Assembly: GCA_017447185.1 (NCBI GenBank)
Contig: JAFSOC010000029.1
Coordinates: 1-64,000, forward strand
DNA: 64,000 nucleotides
Reading direction: 5' to 3'
DNA from: Clostridia bacterium
Lineage (GTDB): Bacteria; Bacillota; Clostridia; Christensenellales; Aristaeellaceae
The notes below the pieces were generated by a model that was not told the origin of the DNA, searched no databases, and worked only from the letters and a program-made list of their open reading frames with translations. A program made the translations under genes and the position numbers. Positions 24,402 through 32,699 of the stretch are shown here, piece after piece (positions within the stretch are counted from its first letter, which is position 1; each line of letters starts with the position of its first letter).

Positions 24402-24440
24402 CGATCACTTATCTCTCATCGGATAAGTGATCGTTTTTTT
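24402..24440 (+). terminator. Terminator or attenuator between small ORF and kinase gene
   Basis: A perfect 12-base-pair stem CGATCACTTATC/GATAAGTGATCG is followed by seven T residues. No separate promoter is obvious between it and the kinase start at 24459. Confidence 0.85.
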
Positions 24441-24458
24441 GTAAAGGAGATGGGAACC

Positions 24459-25016
24459 ATGAAGCTGGTATTCATTTTCGGCAGCGGTGCTGTCGGCAAG
24501 ATGACCGTGGGGCAGGAACTGATGAAGCAGACCGGTCTGCGCCTTTTCCACAATCACATGACGATCGAACCGGTCATCGCGCTTTTCGGGTATTATAACG
24601 GAAAAGTCGTTTCCGAAATGCGGGAATCCATCTTCCGTGAATTTGCCGCTTCCGATCTCCCCGGGATGATTTTTACCTATATGTGGGCCTTCGATCAGCA
24701 GGCGGACTGGGATTACGTCGAACATGTGAAAGAGATCTTCGCGCCCTACGGAACGGAATTCTATTATGTGGAGCTGATCGCGCCCCAGGACGTCCGCCTG
24801 GCCCGGAACGCCACGGCCAACCGGATCGCAAACAAGCCTTCCAAGGCGGATGTGGCTCTGTCCAATGCCCGCCTGAAGGATGAGGATGCGAATTACCGCC
24901 TCGTCAGTGATGAAGGCGAGATCCCCTTTGACAATTACCTGCGGATTGACAACAGCAACCTGACACCGGAAAAAGCCGCGACCCTGATCCGCGAAACTTT
25001 CCGGCTGGACAGCTGA
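24459..25016 (+). CDS. P-loop kinase-like protein of unknown substrate
   Basis: 185 residues from the ATG at 24459, after AAAGGAG. The N-terminal Walker A is FGSGAVGKMTVG (residues 7-18), where the usual serine is replaced by methionine before threonine. HNHMTIEPV, FTYMWAFD and later R/N-rich segments resemble small-molecule kinases of the shikimate kinase/chloramphenicol phosphotransferase type. The substrate cannot be told from sequence. Expression probably depends on read-through of the terminator at 24402-24440. Confidence 0.75.
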   Translation: MKLVFIFGSGAVGKMTVGQELMKQTGLRLFHNHMTIEPVIALFGYYNGKVVSEMRESIFREFAASDLPGMIFTYMWAFDQQADWDYVEHVKEIFAPYGTEFYYVELIAPQDVRLARNATANRIANKPSKADVALSNARLKDEDANYRLVSDEGEIPFDNYLRIDNSNLTPEKAATLIRETFRLDS

Positions 25017-25081
25017 CACCCGCCCTTCCGCGGGAAAATGATTCATGGTAAGATAAGAAAGAAGCAAGGAGTTGTATTGAT

Positions 25082-26128
25082 ATGAATAAAACAGGAACCC
25101 GGCGGATTGAAACCCACCGTCTGATCCTGCGCCCCTTCACGATGGAGGACGCAGAAGATATGTTCACTAACTGGGCCTCCGATCCGGAGGTGACAAAATT
25201 CCTGACCTGGCCGACACATTCGGGTGTTGATATCACCCGGAAGGTACTTTCCAGCTGGATTGACCGGTATGAGGGCGGCGGCTTTTTCAACTGGGCTATC
25301 GAATGGAAGGAAACCGGCCGCGTCATCGGCAATATTTCCGTTGTGAACCTGCACGAAGCGGCGGAAGCGGCGGATCTCGGCTACTGCCTGGGCCGCGCCT
25401 TCTGGGGCCGGGGTATCATGCCGGAAGCCCTGCGGGCCGTCATTGATTACCTGTTCGACACGGTGGAGATTCACCGGATCGCCGCCTGTCACGATGTCAA
25501 CAATCCCAAGTCCGGCCGTGCGATGGAAAAAGCAGGCCTGAAGCAGGAAGCCATTCTCCGCGGTGCCGGAAAGAACAACCTGGGCATCTGCGACGAGGTC
25601 TGGCATTCCCTCCTCCGGGAGGACCGGAATCCCCCTCCCCGCAGGGAGAAAGCACAGGTCACTGTCCGCTTCGCCCGGGAGGAGGAACTGGATCAGGTCA
25701 ATGTCCTGCGCGAGCAGGTGAACCGCGTGCATGTCGAAGGAAAACCGGAGGTTTTCAAGCCCGGGTTCTGCGATGAGTTGCAGAATCATGTCCATACCAT
25801 CTGGAACGATCCCCGGCAGAAGATCGTCGTGGCAGAAGCGAATGGCCGTATCTGCGGTTTCGCAGTACTGAACCATATCACCCGCCCGGAAAACCCTTTC
25901 ATGTTTGAGCGGGATTTCCTGGACGTGGACGAATTCGCAGTAGATGAGAACTGCCGGCGGATGGGCATCGCCAGCGCGATGGTCTCCTTTATCCGGGATT
26001 ACGCCAGGGAGCAGGGCTTCAGGCGGCTCGAGCTGAATATGTGGGAGTTCAACCGCGGCGCGCTGGCCTTCTACGAAGCCGCAGGATTCAGGACCTACAG
26101 GAGATATATGGAGATCAATCTGGATTAA
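25082..26128 (+). CDS. Double-domain GNAT acetyltransferase
   Basis: 348 residues with two GNAT domains. Residues 1-180 are of the RimJ/RimL type (ETHRLILRPFTMEDAEDMF and the loop LGRAFWGRGIMPEA). Residues 196-348 form a second, classical GNAT domain (VTVRFAREEELDQV, the loop DENCRRMGIASAM, and the ending ALAFYEAAGFRTYRRYMEI). Both have a recognisable acetyl-CoA loop. Substrates are unknown. The RimJ-type half resembles enzymes that acetylate protein N-termini or small metabolites. It has AAGGAG before the ATG, and mnmM follows 13 bases after the stop, so the two are co-transcribed. Confidence 0.88.
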   Translation: MNKTGTRRIETHRLILRPFTMEDAEDMFTNWASDPEVTKFLTWPTHSGVDITRKVLSSWIDRYEGGGFFNWAIEWKETGRVIGNISVVNLHEAAEAADLGYCLGRAFWGRGIMPEALRAVIDYLFDTVEIHRIAACHDVNNPKSGRAMEKAGLKQEAILRGAGKNNLGICDEVWHSLLREDRNPPPRREKAQVTVRFAREEELDQVNVLREQVNRVHVEGKPEVFKPGFCDELQNHVHTIWNDPRQKIVVAEANGRICGFAVLNHITRPENPFMFERDFLDVDEFAVDENCRRMGIASAMVSFIRDYAREQGFRRLELNMWEFNRGALAFYEAAGFRTYRRYMEINLD

Positions 26129-26141
26129 CGGAGGGAACCCC

Positions 26142-26711
26142 ATGCCTTACGAACTGAAGTCCGCCCGCTACCTGGCCCGGGATATTCTCCTGCGCGCCGT
26201 GCGGCCGGGAGATACGGTGGTGGATGCCACCATGGGCAACGGCCATGATACGCTGTTCCTCGCCGGGCAGGTAGGCCCGGAGGGGCACGTCTATGCTTTC
26301 GATATCCAGGCGGACGCGGTGGAATCCACCCGGAAGCTCCTGGCGGAGCAGAATCTGTCGGACCGGGTGACGCTCCTGTGCCGGAGCCATGCGGAACTGG
26401 TGGAAGCTGTTCCCGCCGGCGTGGCCGCCGTGGTCTTTAACCTGGGATGGCTTCCCGGCGGAGATCACTCGATTACCACCCTGTGTGCCTCCACTGAAAA
26501 GGCGGTATCCGCCGCGCTGGAGATCCTGAAGCCCGGTGGCGTTGTCACCGTCTGTGCCTATCCCGGCCACGCGGAAGGTACCCGGGAGCTGGAAATGCTG
26601 ACGGACCGGCTGGCATCGCTGTCCAACCGGGAATATAATGTGCTCCGGCACACCTTCCTGAATGCCGGTCCCGGCGCTCCGGAATGTTTTGTGATCCAAA
26701 AGAATTTTTGA
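26142..26711 (+). CDS. mnmM: tRNA U34 methyltransferase MnmM (YtqB family)
   Basis: 189 residues, the YtqB/MnmM size. It is a class I SAM-dependent methyltransferase with VVDATMGNGHDTLFLA as motif I, VYAFDIQADAV as motif II, and the family motif VVFNLGWLPGGDHSITT. In Bacillus and relatives this enzyme completes the mnm5s2U modification at the tRNA wobble position. It follows the double GNAT gene by 13 bases and precedes a small acidic protein by 19 bases. The family call is firm. Confidence 0.9.
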   Translation: MPYELKSARYLARDILLRAVRPGDTVVDATMGNGHDTLFLAGQVGPEGHVYAFDIQADAVESTRKLLAEQNLSDRVTLLCRSHAELVEAVPAGVAAVVFNLGWLPGGDHSITTLCASTEKAVSAALEILKPGGVVTVCAYPGHAEGTRELEMLTDRLASLSNREYNVLRHTFLNAGPGAPECFVIQKNF

Positions 26712-26730
26712 CAGAAAGAGGTGTCTCCCC

Positions 26731-26952
26731 ATGCGTTTTGACCTGACCGATCTCCCGGATCTGTCCTCCCTGACGCCTGAAGATCTCCGCGCGCTGTATG
26801 CCCAGGCGGAGGAACTGTATCATGAAGTGGAAACCCAGGAGCCGGATGAGGAAGACGAAGAATATGAAGACTGGCTCAATGACCTGGAAGAAATTGAGGA
26901 CCTGATGGATGAGATTGAGGAACGGCTGGAATCGGCCGGTTCCGGCCGGTAA
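26731..26952 (+). CDS. Small acidic protein of unknown function
   Basis: 73 residues, about a third Asp and Glu, predicted to be one helical, coiled-coil-like segment (ALYAQAEELYHEVETQEPDE and following). A weak AGAGG precedes the ATG. It is the last gene of the GNAT-mnmM operon and ends at a bidirectional terminator. No family is recognised. Confidence 0.65.
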   Translation: MRFDLTDLPDLSSLTPEDLRALYAQAEELYHEVETQEPDEEDEEYEDWLNDLEEIEDLMDEIEERLESAGSGR

Positions 26953-26965
26953 TCCTCCGGTTTCT

Positions 26966-27003
26966 GAAAAGAGCCTGCGCGTTCATTTGCGCAGGCTCTT
27001 TTC
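26966..27003. terminator. Bidirectional terminator, copy 1 of a repeated hairpin
   Basis: The stem GAGCCTGCGC/GCGCAGGCTC is flanked by GAAAA and TTTTC, so it works on both strands. A nearly identical 36-base sequence lies at 29704-29739, on the other side of the TIR gene. Read on the minus strand, this copy spells the last codons of nnr (EKSLR, then a stop). Confidence 0.85.
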
Positions 27004-27020
27004 TCGGGATTACTGTTCTC

Positions 27021-29621
27021 TCATTTTCCCCTGGCATAGGCGTACAGGCTTTCCTCGTCGTCAAACATCCTGGCCGCCAGCGCGCTGCCGTCCGCATAGC
27101 AAAGCACCGCGTCACCCGTTGCTTCGTCAAATCCCCAGGAAGCAACTTCCTTTGTCGCGTGCATCACATACAGCGTCTGTCCGTTGGAAACAGAATAAAT
27201 CCGGAAGCTGCTGCAGTTGAAATCCGCTGCCATCAGGTACAGTCCGTTCCGGTTGAATTTAACCTCGGACAGGGAACGGGCCAGGTAAGTGTCCGTAAAG
27301 GAGCGGACCAGCTTGCCAGTCTCCAGCTCATAGACCACAATGTGGCCGGCGGCGCCTGCCACCGCCGCATACCGGCTGTCCGCGGAGAAACTGAGGTCAA
27401 TCGCCTCCACATGATCCCCGACAGAGAAATCGTAGAGCCGTGCAATGGGTTCGTTGCCTTTTTCAAGGTCATAAACCGGAATATATCCGCCCAGGTTCGT
27501 TATCAGGTAAAACCGGGTGTCTGGACTGAAAAAGCTCCGGGACAGAATATATCCTGTCGTGGAAGATCCATAAGGGTCGTAAAATCCCAGCGTGGTACCT
27601 TCTTCCACTTTCGGGTCCGTATAGTCCGGGATTTCCAGGATACTCCCCTCGTATTTGTCCAGGGTGTACTGGCTGCCGTTCCCCGGAGACAGTTCCAGGT
27701 AGGCTTTTTTGTTCCGCGCGGCAATCGTATCCGGATTTCCGGGAAGTCCGCGGCTGTATTCCGTTGCCCGGTAAACAACCAGGCGGTCTCCCGCGGGACT
27801 CATCGCCTTCAGTGTTCCGGGAACATCCGCATACCAACTCCCGTCCGAAACGCGGTAGAAAGCGTTGGCATCAAAGAAATACTGTTCGTCCGGTGTGACG
27901 CCGAGGCAGTTATTCTCCGTTGTGTAAACCACTTCCCCCGTAAGGGCATTATAGGCGTTCCCGCAATCCAGGATGATCCCGCCGGTCCACACCGGAGCGC
28001 AGTCCCCTGTGGTGAGATTCGCCTTGGCCGCATCCGCCTTCCAGCGGATTTCATCCGTGGAAAGGTTCATCACAAAGCACTGGTCGTACTGATGCACAAA
28101 AATCCATTGTCCGTCCGGCGAAACGGTATAACCTGCTATCATTTTATTCTCCGGCATTTCCACGCAGAAATACTTTTCCGAACCGGTTTCCTTTACAAAG
28201 ATCCGGTACGAAAGAAAATTCTCGCAGAATGTAATAAACCGGTCATTTCGCAGCGAGGCGGAAGTGAAGAACTGATCCTCATCAATCTGGAAAACATAAG
28301 GGAAATTCTCATCGCTGACCGCCGGTTCCCAGCAAACCAGTCCCTGTGAGAAGGCAATGAGCACGTTTTCCCCTTCAAAGATCGCGTTGGCCGCCCATGG
28401 AATCATTGCTTCCTTCAGGTGTTCACCGGTGGCGGCATCCACGATGCAGACGGTATGCCCCGCCATGGCTGTCACAACCAGGCGCGTGCTTTCCGCATTC
28501 CAGTGGACGGATGTGATGTCATGGCTGAAAGGCAGCGAAACCCACAGGCGCTCCCCCGATGCCGCATCGCACAGTGTCAGACCGGCGCGGGAATCAATTA
28601 CCGCAATCTTTGTCCCGTCCGGGGAAAAGCAGCAGTCAGGATCATAGTTCACCAGACCCGGGAAATCCAGCTCTGCCTCCACGGCGAAGTCTCCCATAAA
28701 GCAGGAAACTGCCAGCGCTTCCCGGATTTCATCCTTTGCGTAATTATCCACCGTCTCGGAAACGGCTTTTGCCTCCAGCGCGAGCCGGGTCGCTTCCGGC
28801 TTCCGGTTAATGGATGAATAGTAGACAGATTTTTCAACCAGCAGGTCGCACTCATTCCGGGCTGCGGTGGCGCGTTCCTCTCCGATCAGGACATTCTGCT
28901 CCCTGATCTGCTCGTTCTGGCTGGTGATCTGTTCATTCTGCTCCGTCAGCTGGCTGTTCTGCGACTCAATCTGCTCATTCTGCGCACGGATATGCCCGTT
29001 CTGAATCAGCGCATAGGCCAGGAAGCTACCCAGAACCGCCATCGCGGTCAGCGAAGCAGCCAGCACGTTGCGAAGCACTCTCCGCCGGTGGCGCTGGTAC
29101 AGGCCGTCGAAGCTTGTTCCGACCATCGGTGCAAGAATCCGGAACTTTTCTTTTTTCAGTCTTTTCAGGTTCTCTGCCAGGCTTCCGCCCCGGACGTCCG
29201 CCGCCAGCGGCTCGCGTTCCCGCCTGTTTCCGTTCTCATCTGTTTCATACAGCAGCAATTCCGGAAAACTGTCCTGCGGTTCCCCTTCCACAAGCACCGC
29301 CAACACCCGGTCCCGCCCTTTGCGTGAGATGAAATATTCCACTTCCCGCAGGCACCAGCGGCTTTCCAGATATCGGGGGGAACAAATGCAGATCAGCCAG
29401 TCACTGTTATCCAGGGCGGTTTCAATATCCTTCCCCAGGTCAGAAGACAGGGGCAGTTCCTCCTGGTCCCGGAAGACCTTTCCGAGGTGCCTTTCCTTTT
29501 CCGTCCGCAGGGCCGAAGGAATCCCGTATGTTTCGATCATACGGTGAAGCTTTTTGGCAATCTCCTGGTCCGGGGTCTGATGCCGGTAGCTGATAAACGC
29601 GGAGTACTGTCCGGAAAGCAT
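27021..29621 (-). CDS. TIR domain, membrane helix, coiled coil and beta-propeller protein
   Basis: 866 residues. Residues 5-145 are a bacterial TIR domain (YSAFISYRHQTPD, DNSDWLICICSPRYLES) with the WCLRE motif whose Glu93 matches the NAD-cleaving glutamate of active TIR enzymes. A membrane helix (about 184-207) is followed by a coil made of repeated NEQI/SQN units (about 210-248). The rest is a WD40/YVTN-like propeller of at least seven blades (for example CCFSPDGTKIAVIDSRAG). TIR would face the cytosol; the propeller may be outside or inside depending on topology. Such proteins could be phage-sensing NADases or signalling proteins. The ATG follows GGGGGG. No partner effector gene is adjacent. 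Confidence 0.88.
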   Translation of the reverse strand: MLSGQYSAFISYRHQTPDQEIAKKLHRMIETYGIPSALRTEKERHLGKVFRDQEELPLSSDLGKDIETALDNSDWLICICSPRYLESRWCLREVEYFISRKGRDRVLAVLVEGEPQDSFPELLLYETDENGNRREREPLAADVRGGSLAENLKRLKKEKFRILAPMVGTSFDGLYQRHRRRVLRNVLAASLTAMAVLGSFLAYALIQNGHIRAQNEQIESQNSQLTEQNEQITSQNEQIREQNVLIGEERATAARNECDLLVEKSVYYSSINRKPEATRLALEAKAVSETVDNYAKDEIREALAVSCFMGDFAVEAELDFPGLVNYDPDCCFSPDGTKIAVIDSRAGLTLCDAASGERLWVSLPFSHDITSVHWNAESTRLVVTAMAGHTVCIVDAATGEHLKEAMIPWAANAIFEGENVLIAFSQGLVCWEPAVSDENFPYVFQIDEDQFFTSASLRNDRFITFCENFLSYRIFVKETGSEKYFCVEMPENKMIAGYTVSPDGQWIFVHQYDQCFVMNLSTDEIRWKADAAKANLTTGDCAPVWTGGIILDCGNAYNALTGEVVYTTENNCLGVTPDEQYFFDANAFYRVSDGSWYADVPGTLKAMSPAGDRLVVYRATEYSRGLPGNPDTIAARNKKAYLELSPGNGSQYTLDKYEGSILEIPDYTDPKVEEGTTLGFYDPYGSSTTGYILSRSFFSPDTRFYLITNLGGYIPVYDLEKGNEPIARLYDFSVGDHVEAIDLSFSADSRYAAVAGAAGHIVVYELETGKLVRSFTDTYLARSLSEVKFNRNGLYLMAADFNCSSFRIYSVSNGQTLYVMHATKEVASWGFDEATGDAVLCYADGSALAARMFDDEESLYAYARGK

Positions 29622-29674
29622 AAGGAAGTCCCCCCTGTTGTTTATTTTTCATCATCATCTCGGTCGCTGTCCCT

Positions 29675-29703
29675 ATGTTATCACACAACAGGCTGAACAA
29701 CAA
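29675..29703 (-). promoter_or_regulatory. Promoter for the TIR-propeller gene
   Basis: On the minus strand TTGTTG (29703-29698), a 17-base spacer, then TAACAT (29680-29675). It directly abuts the second hairpin copy. Confidence 0.5.
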
Positions 29704-29739
29704 GAAAAGCCTGCGCGTTCATTCGCGCAGGCTCTTTTC
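29704..29739. terminator. Terminator of nnr, copy 2 of the repeated hairpin
   Basis: The stem GCCTGCGC/GCGCAGGC has flanking AAAA and TTTT tracts. The hairpin overlaps the last seven codons of nnr. It lacks two bases (GA) found in copy 1 at 26966-27003 and differs at one loop base. Confidence 0.8.
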
Positions 29740-31215
29740 ACGGAATACTTCGGGAAGGGCTGCCGCGGTATCCCCCGCAGTCATGCTCACATCTCCCATT
29801 CTCTCCTGGGCAATCTCCCCGGCCCGGCCGTTGATCCACGCCGCGGCCGCCGCTGCCTTCACGGGAATATCCGGATGTACTGCGGCCACCGCTGCCAGCA
29901 CGCCGCTGAGCACGTCCCCGCTTCCGCCGGACGCCATGCCCGGCGCCCCGCGGTCTGTCAGGATCGTTTCCGTTCCGTCCGTCACGATAGTGGCCGGCCC
30001 CTTCAGCAGCAGCGTCACCCGGTGCTTCCGGGCGAACTCCTCCGCCAGGGGAATCGGATTGTTTTGGATCTTTTCCATGCTTTTGCCGCTCAGCCGTGAA
30101 AACTCCCCGGGATGCGGTGTCAGGATCACGCTTGCCTTTGTTTCCGCCAGGCCTTCGCACTGCATTCCCGCCAGGGCATTCAGTCCATCCGCATCCAGGA
30201 TCAGCGTGCCTTCCGCCTGCTGCAGCAGATACTTCACCGCCTTCGCGGTCTCTTCCGTGTTTCCGGCGCCCATCCCGAAGGCCGCGGCGCGGATGCCCCG
30301 CAGCGCTTCTGCGAAGGTTTCCTCCCGGAACAGCAGGTTCCCGTCCGTCTCATCCAGCGGGAACAGCGTGGCTTCCAGCACTTCCGGAACCATCTTTTCG
30401 CACAGGCTGCGCGGCGCGCAGAGGCGCACGATGCCGGCACCGCTCCGCATGCCGGCATTGGCCAGGGCGGCCAGCCGGATGGCACCGGAATAGCGGAGCG
30501 ATCCGCCGATCAGGGCAATCGTTCCGTAATCTCCCTTGTGGCTGAAATGCTTCCTGGGCGGAAACAATTCATACACGTCCTCCGCCTCCAGCAACTTCAT
30601 TCCCCGTCCCTTGGGCGGAATACCGATATCCACGCAGACCTTCTCCCCGATCAGGTCCCCCGCCATGTTCAGGAAGTGACCGGGCTGCCAGCTGCCGACG
30701 CAGACCGTCAGGTCGCTCCGTACCGCTTCCGCCGCCATACCGTTGTCGCCGTTCAGGCCGCTGTTGATGTCCGCACTGACCACATAGGCCCCGCTTTCAT
30801 TGATCAGGCGGATCATTCTTGCTGCTTCGCCCTCCGCCTGCCCGTGGAACCCGGTGCCGAAAATACAGTCCGCGACGGATCCGTAATCCCGGAGCGTTTC
30901 CACCTCCGCCCATTTCCGGACCGGGATGTTCCGGGCAGTGCAGCAGCCAAACCAGAACTTCCCGTCCGGCGTAAATTTCTCTTCCTGCAGCAGGATTTCG
31001 CAGGGAATGCCGGCTTCCTGCAGCATCATGGCTGTCACATATCCATCCCCCGCGTTATTGCCCGTTCCGCAGACGACTGCCACCGGCGGCTTCCATTCCG
31101 CTGCGCGGAAGATGCCTTCCCCGGCCCGGCGCATCAGCTCCATCCCCGGCACAAAGGACGAGATGGCAATCGCGTCACTCATCCGCATTTCCCCGACTGA
31201 TAACAGATCCTGCAT
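29719..31215 (-). CDS. nnr: Bifunctional NAD(P)H-hydrate epimerase/dehydratase
   Basis: 498 residues from the ATG at 31215, which has GGGGAG five bases upstream; a longer frame lacks support. The N-terminal epimerase (YjeF_N) has GTGNNAGDGYVTAMML. The C-terminal ADP-dependent dehydratase (YjeF_C) has SHKGDYGTIALIGGSLRYSG, ILDADGLNAL, LTPHPGEFSRL, LLLKGPATIV and GMASGGSGDVLSGVLA. Together they repair damaged NAD(P)H hydrates in the cytosol. The arrangement matches the standard fused bacterial enzyme. Its final codons lie within a terminator hairpin. Confidence 0.96.
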   Translation of the reverse strand: MQDLLSVGEMRMSDAIAISSFVPGMELMRRAGEGIFRAAEWKPPVAVVCGTGNNAGDGYVTAMMLQEAGIPCEILLQEEKFTPDGKFWFGCCTARNIPVRKWAEVETLRDYGSVADCIFGTGFHGQAEGEAARMIRLINESGAYVVSADINSGLNGDNGMAAEAVRSDLTVCVGSWQPGHFLNMAGDLIGEKVCVDIGIPPKGRGMKLLEAEDVYELFPPRKHFSHKGDYGTIALIGGSLRYSGAIRLAALANAGMRSGAGIVRLCAPRSLCEKMVPEVLEATLFPLDETDGNLLFREETFAEALRGIRAAAFGMGAGNTEETAKAVKYLLQQAEGTLILDADGLNALAGMQCEGLAETKASVILTPHPGEFSRLSGKSMEKIQNNPIPLAEEFARKHRVTLLLKGPATIVTDGTETILTDRGAPGMASGGSGDVLSGVLAAVAAVHPDIPVKAAAAAAWINGRAGEIAQERMGDVSMTAGDTAAALPEVFREKSLRE

Positions 31216-31321
31216 TGTTTCTCCCCGCCTGATGAAAGATTCGTTTCCTGTAAGTAAAAGCATACTCGGTTTTCCCGCTTTTGAAAAGCTTTTTCCCCTT
31301 CCCCGGACTGCATTTGGCATC

Positions 31322-31350
31322 TTGACAGTTCTGTATTTTTGATGTATTAA
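31322..31350 (+). promoter_or_regulatory. Promoter for the GntR regulator
   Basis: TTGACA (31322-31327), a 17-base spacer, then TATTAA (31345-31350), about 47 bases before the start codon. Confidence 0.7.
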
Positions 31351-31397
31351 TTATCCAAAGTGCAGAAAAAAAACTGCGCTGTGGAGGAGGTACTTCT

Positions 31398-32084
31398 ATG
31401 TCATTCACTTTCCAGCCGATGATGGAGAGCCGTCCGATTCGCGAGATCGCTTACGATGTACTGAAGAAAGCCATCATCACCGGGGAAATCCCTGCCGGAG
31501 AGCGGATCGTTGAAACCGAATATGCCGACCGCCTGCATATTTCCAGGACTCCCCTGCGCGAAGCGCTGCGCAAGCTGGAGAGGGACGGGCTGGTGGAATA
31601 TGTGATGCGCCGCGGTGTGATCGTGCATGCGTTCACCACCGAGGACGTGGATCAGATTTATACCATCCGTAATTCCCTGGAAATGCTGACGCTTCCCTAT
31701 ATTATCGAGAATGCTACGGCTGAAGATATCGCCGCCCTGCGGGAGAAGCTGGCTGAAATGGATAAACTCATGGAGAAGGACGATATCGAGTCCATCTCTC
31801 CCCTGGCCCGCGAATTCCACACCTCGCTGACCGCCATTTCCGGCAAGAACCGGATTCTCCGGGTCATCGAGGGCCAGGATGAATACATCCGCCGTTTCTC
31901 CGCCATGGCCATCAAGCAGGAAAACCGCCGCAGCGCCGCCCACGAGGAGCATCACCGCCTGGTGGACCTGGTGGAAAAGCGGGATCTGCCCGCCTTCGAA
32001 TCCCTGATGAAGCAGCACATTGAGCGCAGCAAGGACTGCTGCCTGGCTGCCCTGGCGGCCCGGAAGCAGAATCGCGACCTGTGA
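31398..32084 (+). CDS. GntR-family (FCD) transcriptional regulator
   Basis: 228 residues. The N-terminal winged helix (residues 12-75) has EIAYDVLKKAIITGEIPAGE and ISRTPLREALRKLERDGLVE, typical of GntR. The C-terminal all-helical FCD domain (about 85-220) carries the usual metal/ligand residues (FHTSLTAISGKN, and HEEHHRLVDLVEKRD with HIERS). FCD ligands are often carboxylates. GGAGGAGG precedes the ATG. It is divergent from nnr and upstream of secG, which has its own promoter. The target is unknown. Confidence 0.93.
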   Translation: MSFTFQPMMESRPIREIAYDVLKKAIITGEIPAGERIVETEYADRLHISRTPLREALRKLERDGLVEYVMRRGVIVHAFTTEDVDQIYTIRNSLEMLTLPYIIENATAEDIAALREKLAEMDKLMEKDDIESISPLAREFHTSLTAISGKNRILRVIEGQDEYIRRFSAMAIKQENRRSAAHEEHHRLVDLVEKRDLPAFESLMKQHIERSKDCCLAALAARKQNRDL

Positions 32085-32097
32085 GCCAAAATAATCC

Positions 32098-32126
32098 TTG
32101 CTTTTTAACTGTCGCTGTGTTATGAT
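32098..32126 (+). promoter_or_regulatory. Promoter for secG
   Basis: TTGCTT (32098-32103), a 17-base spacer, then TATGAT (32121-32126), 33 bases before the secG start. Confidence 0.6.
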
Positions 32127-32158
32127 CGTTGGGCTGATTTGTAAGGAGGTTTGTTTCT

Positions 32159-32386
32159 ATGGCTACCGTGCTTTCCATCGTGCTGATCATTGCGGCACTG
32201 TTTTTGATTGTTACTGTTCTGCTTCAGTCTTCTGATGACGGCGGTATCGGCGCCCTCACCGGCAAGAGCGACAGTTATTTCAGCAAGGCCAAGTCCAAGA
32301 CTTTTGAGGCCAAGCTGGCCCTGGGCACCAAGATTGCTGCCGGCCTGTTTGTTGTGCTGTCCATCCTGCTGCTGGTTGTGAAGTAA
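32159..32386 (+). CDS. secG: Preprotein translocase subunit SecG
   Basis: 75 residues with two membrane helices (residues 4-22 and 54-73). Between them is the conserved SecG loop, LLQSSDDGGIGALTGKSDSYF. It is the small accessory subunit of the SecYEG channel in the cytoplasmic membrane. AAGGAGG precedes the ATG, and a strong bidirectional terminator follows 16 bases after the stop. In many Firmicutes secG precedes rnr and smpB; neither is here. Confidence 0.95.
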   Translation: MATVLSIVLIIAALFLIVTVLLQSSDDGGIGALTGKSDSYFSKAKSKTFEAKLALGTKIAAGLFVVLSILLLVVK

Positions 32387-32402
32387 TCGGAACGGATATG
32401 GA

Positions 32403-32433
32403 AAACTGCCTCCCGTGTGGAGGCAGTTTTTTT
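32403..32433. terminator. Bidirectional terminator after secG
   Basis: A perfect 11-base-pair stem AAACTGCCTCC/GGAGGCAGTTT is followed by TTTT. It also serves the converging minus-strand operon. Confidence 0.85.
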
Positions 32434-32441
32434 GTTTCCAT

Positions 32442-32681
32442 TTACTCCTCAATGCCGTTGATCTTGAACCGCAGGCGCTGGGGAGCGATCCCCTTTTCCT
32501 TCCCCAGTTCAAACATCGCCTGCATCAGTTTGGCTTTGGCCACCCGTTCCGTCATTTCTTCCGAGGAAACGCTGACCTTCAGGTCGGAATGTTCCGGATC
32601 TTCGCAGATGAGCATAAAGACCGCCGGTTCGACGGTGCGGTCCACATGCCAGCGGATCCGGATCGTTTTTTCTGTATCCAT
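32442..32681 (-). CDS. Small protein of unknown function
   Basis: 79 residues, basic and acidic residues alternating, predicted alpha/beta (IRIRWHVDRTVEPAVFMLIC, then a helix ERVAKAKLMQAMFELGKEKG). It is the last gene of the fumC-alaX operon, 18 bases after alaX. No family is recognised. Confidence 0.6.
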   Translation of the reverse strand: MDTEKTIRIRWHVDRTVEPAVFMLICEDPEHSDLKVSVSSEEMTERVAKAKLMQAMFELGKEKGIAPQRLRFKINGIEE

Positions 32682-32699
32682 GCTGTCACCTCGTCCAGC

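Noticed and set aside
28870-28995. Short repeated units resembling a repeat array
   Set aside because: They encode the NEQI/SQN coiled coil of the TIR protein. There are no spacers, and no CRISPR array is present in the window.
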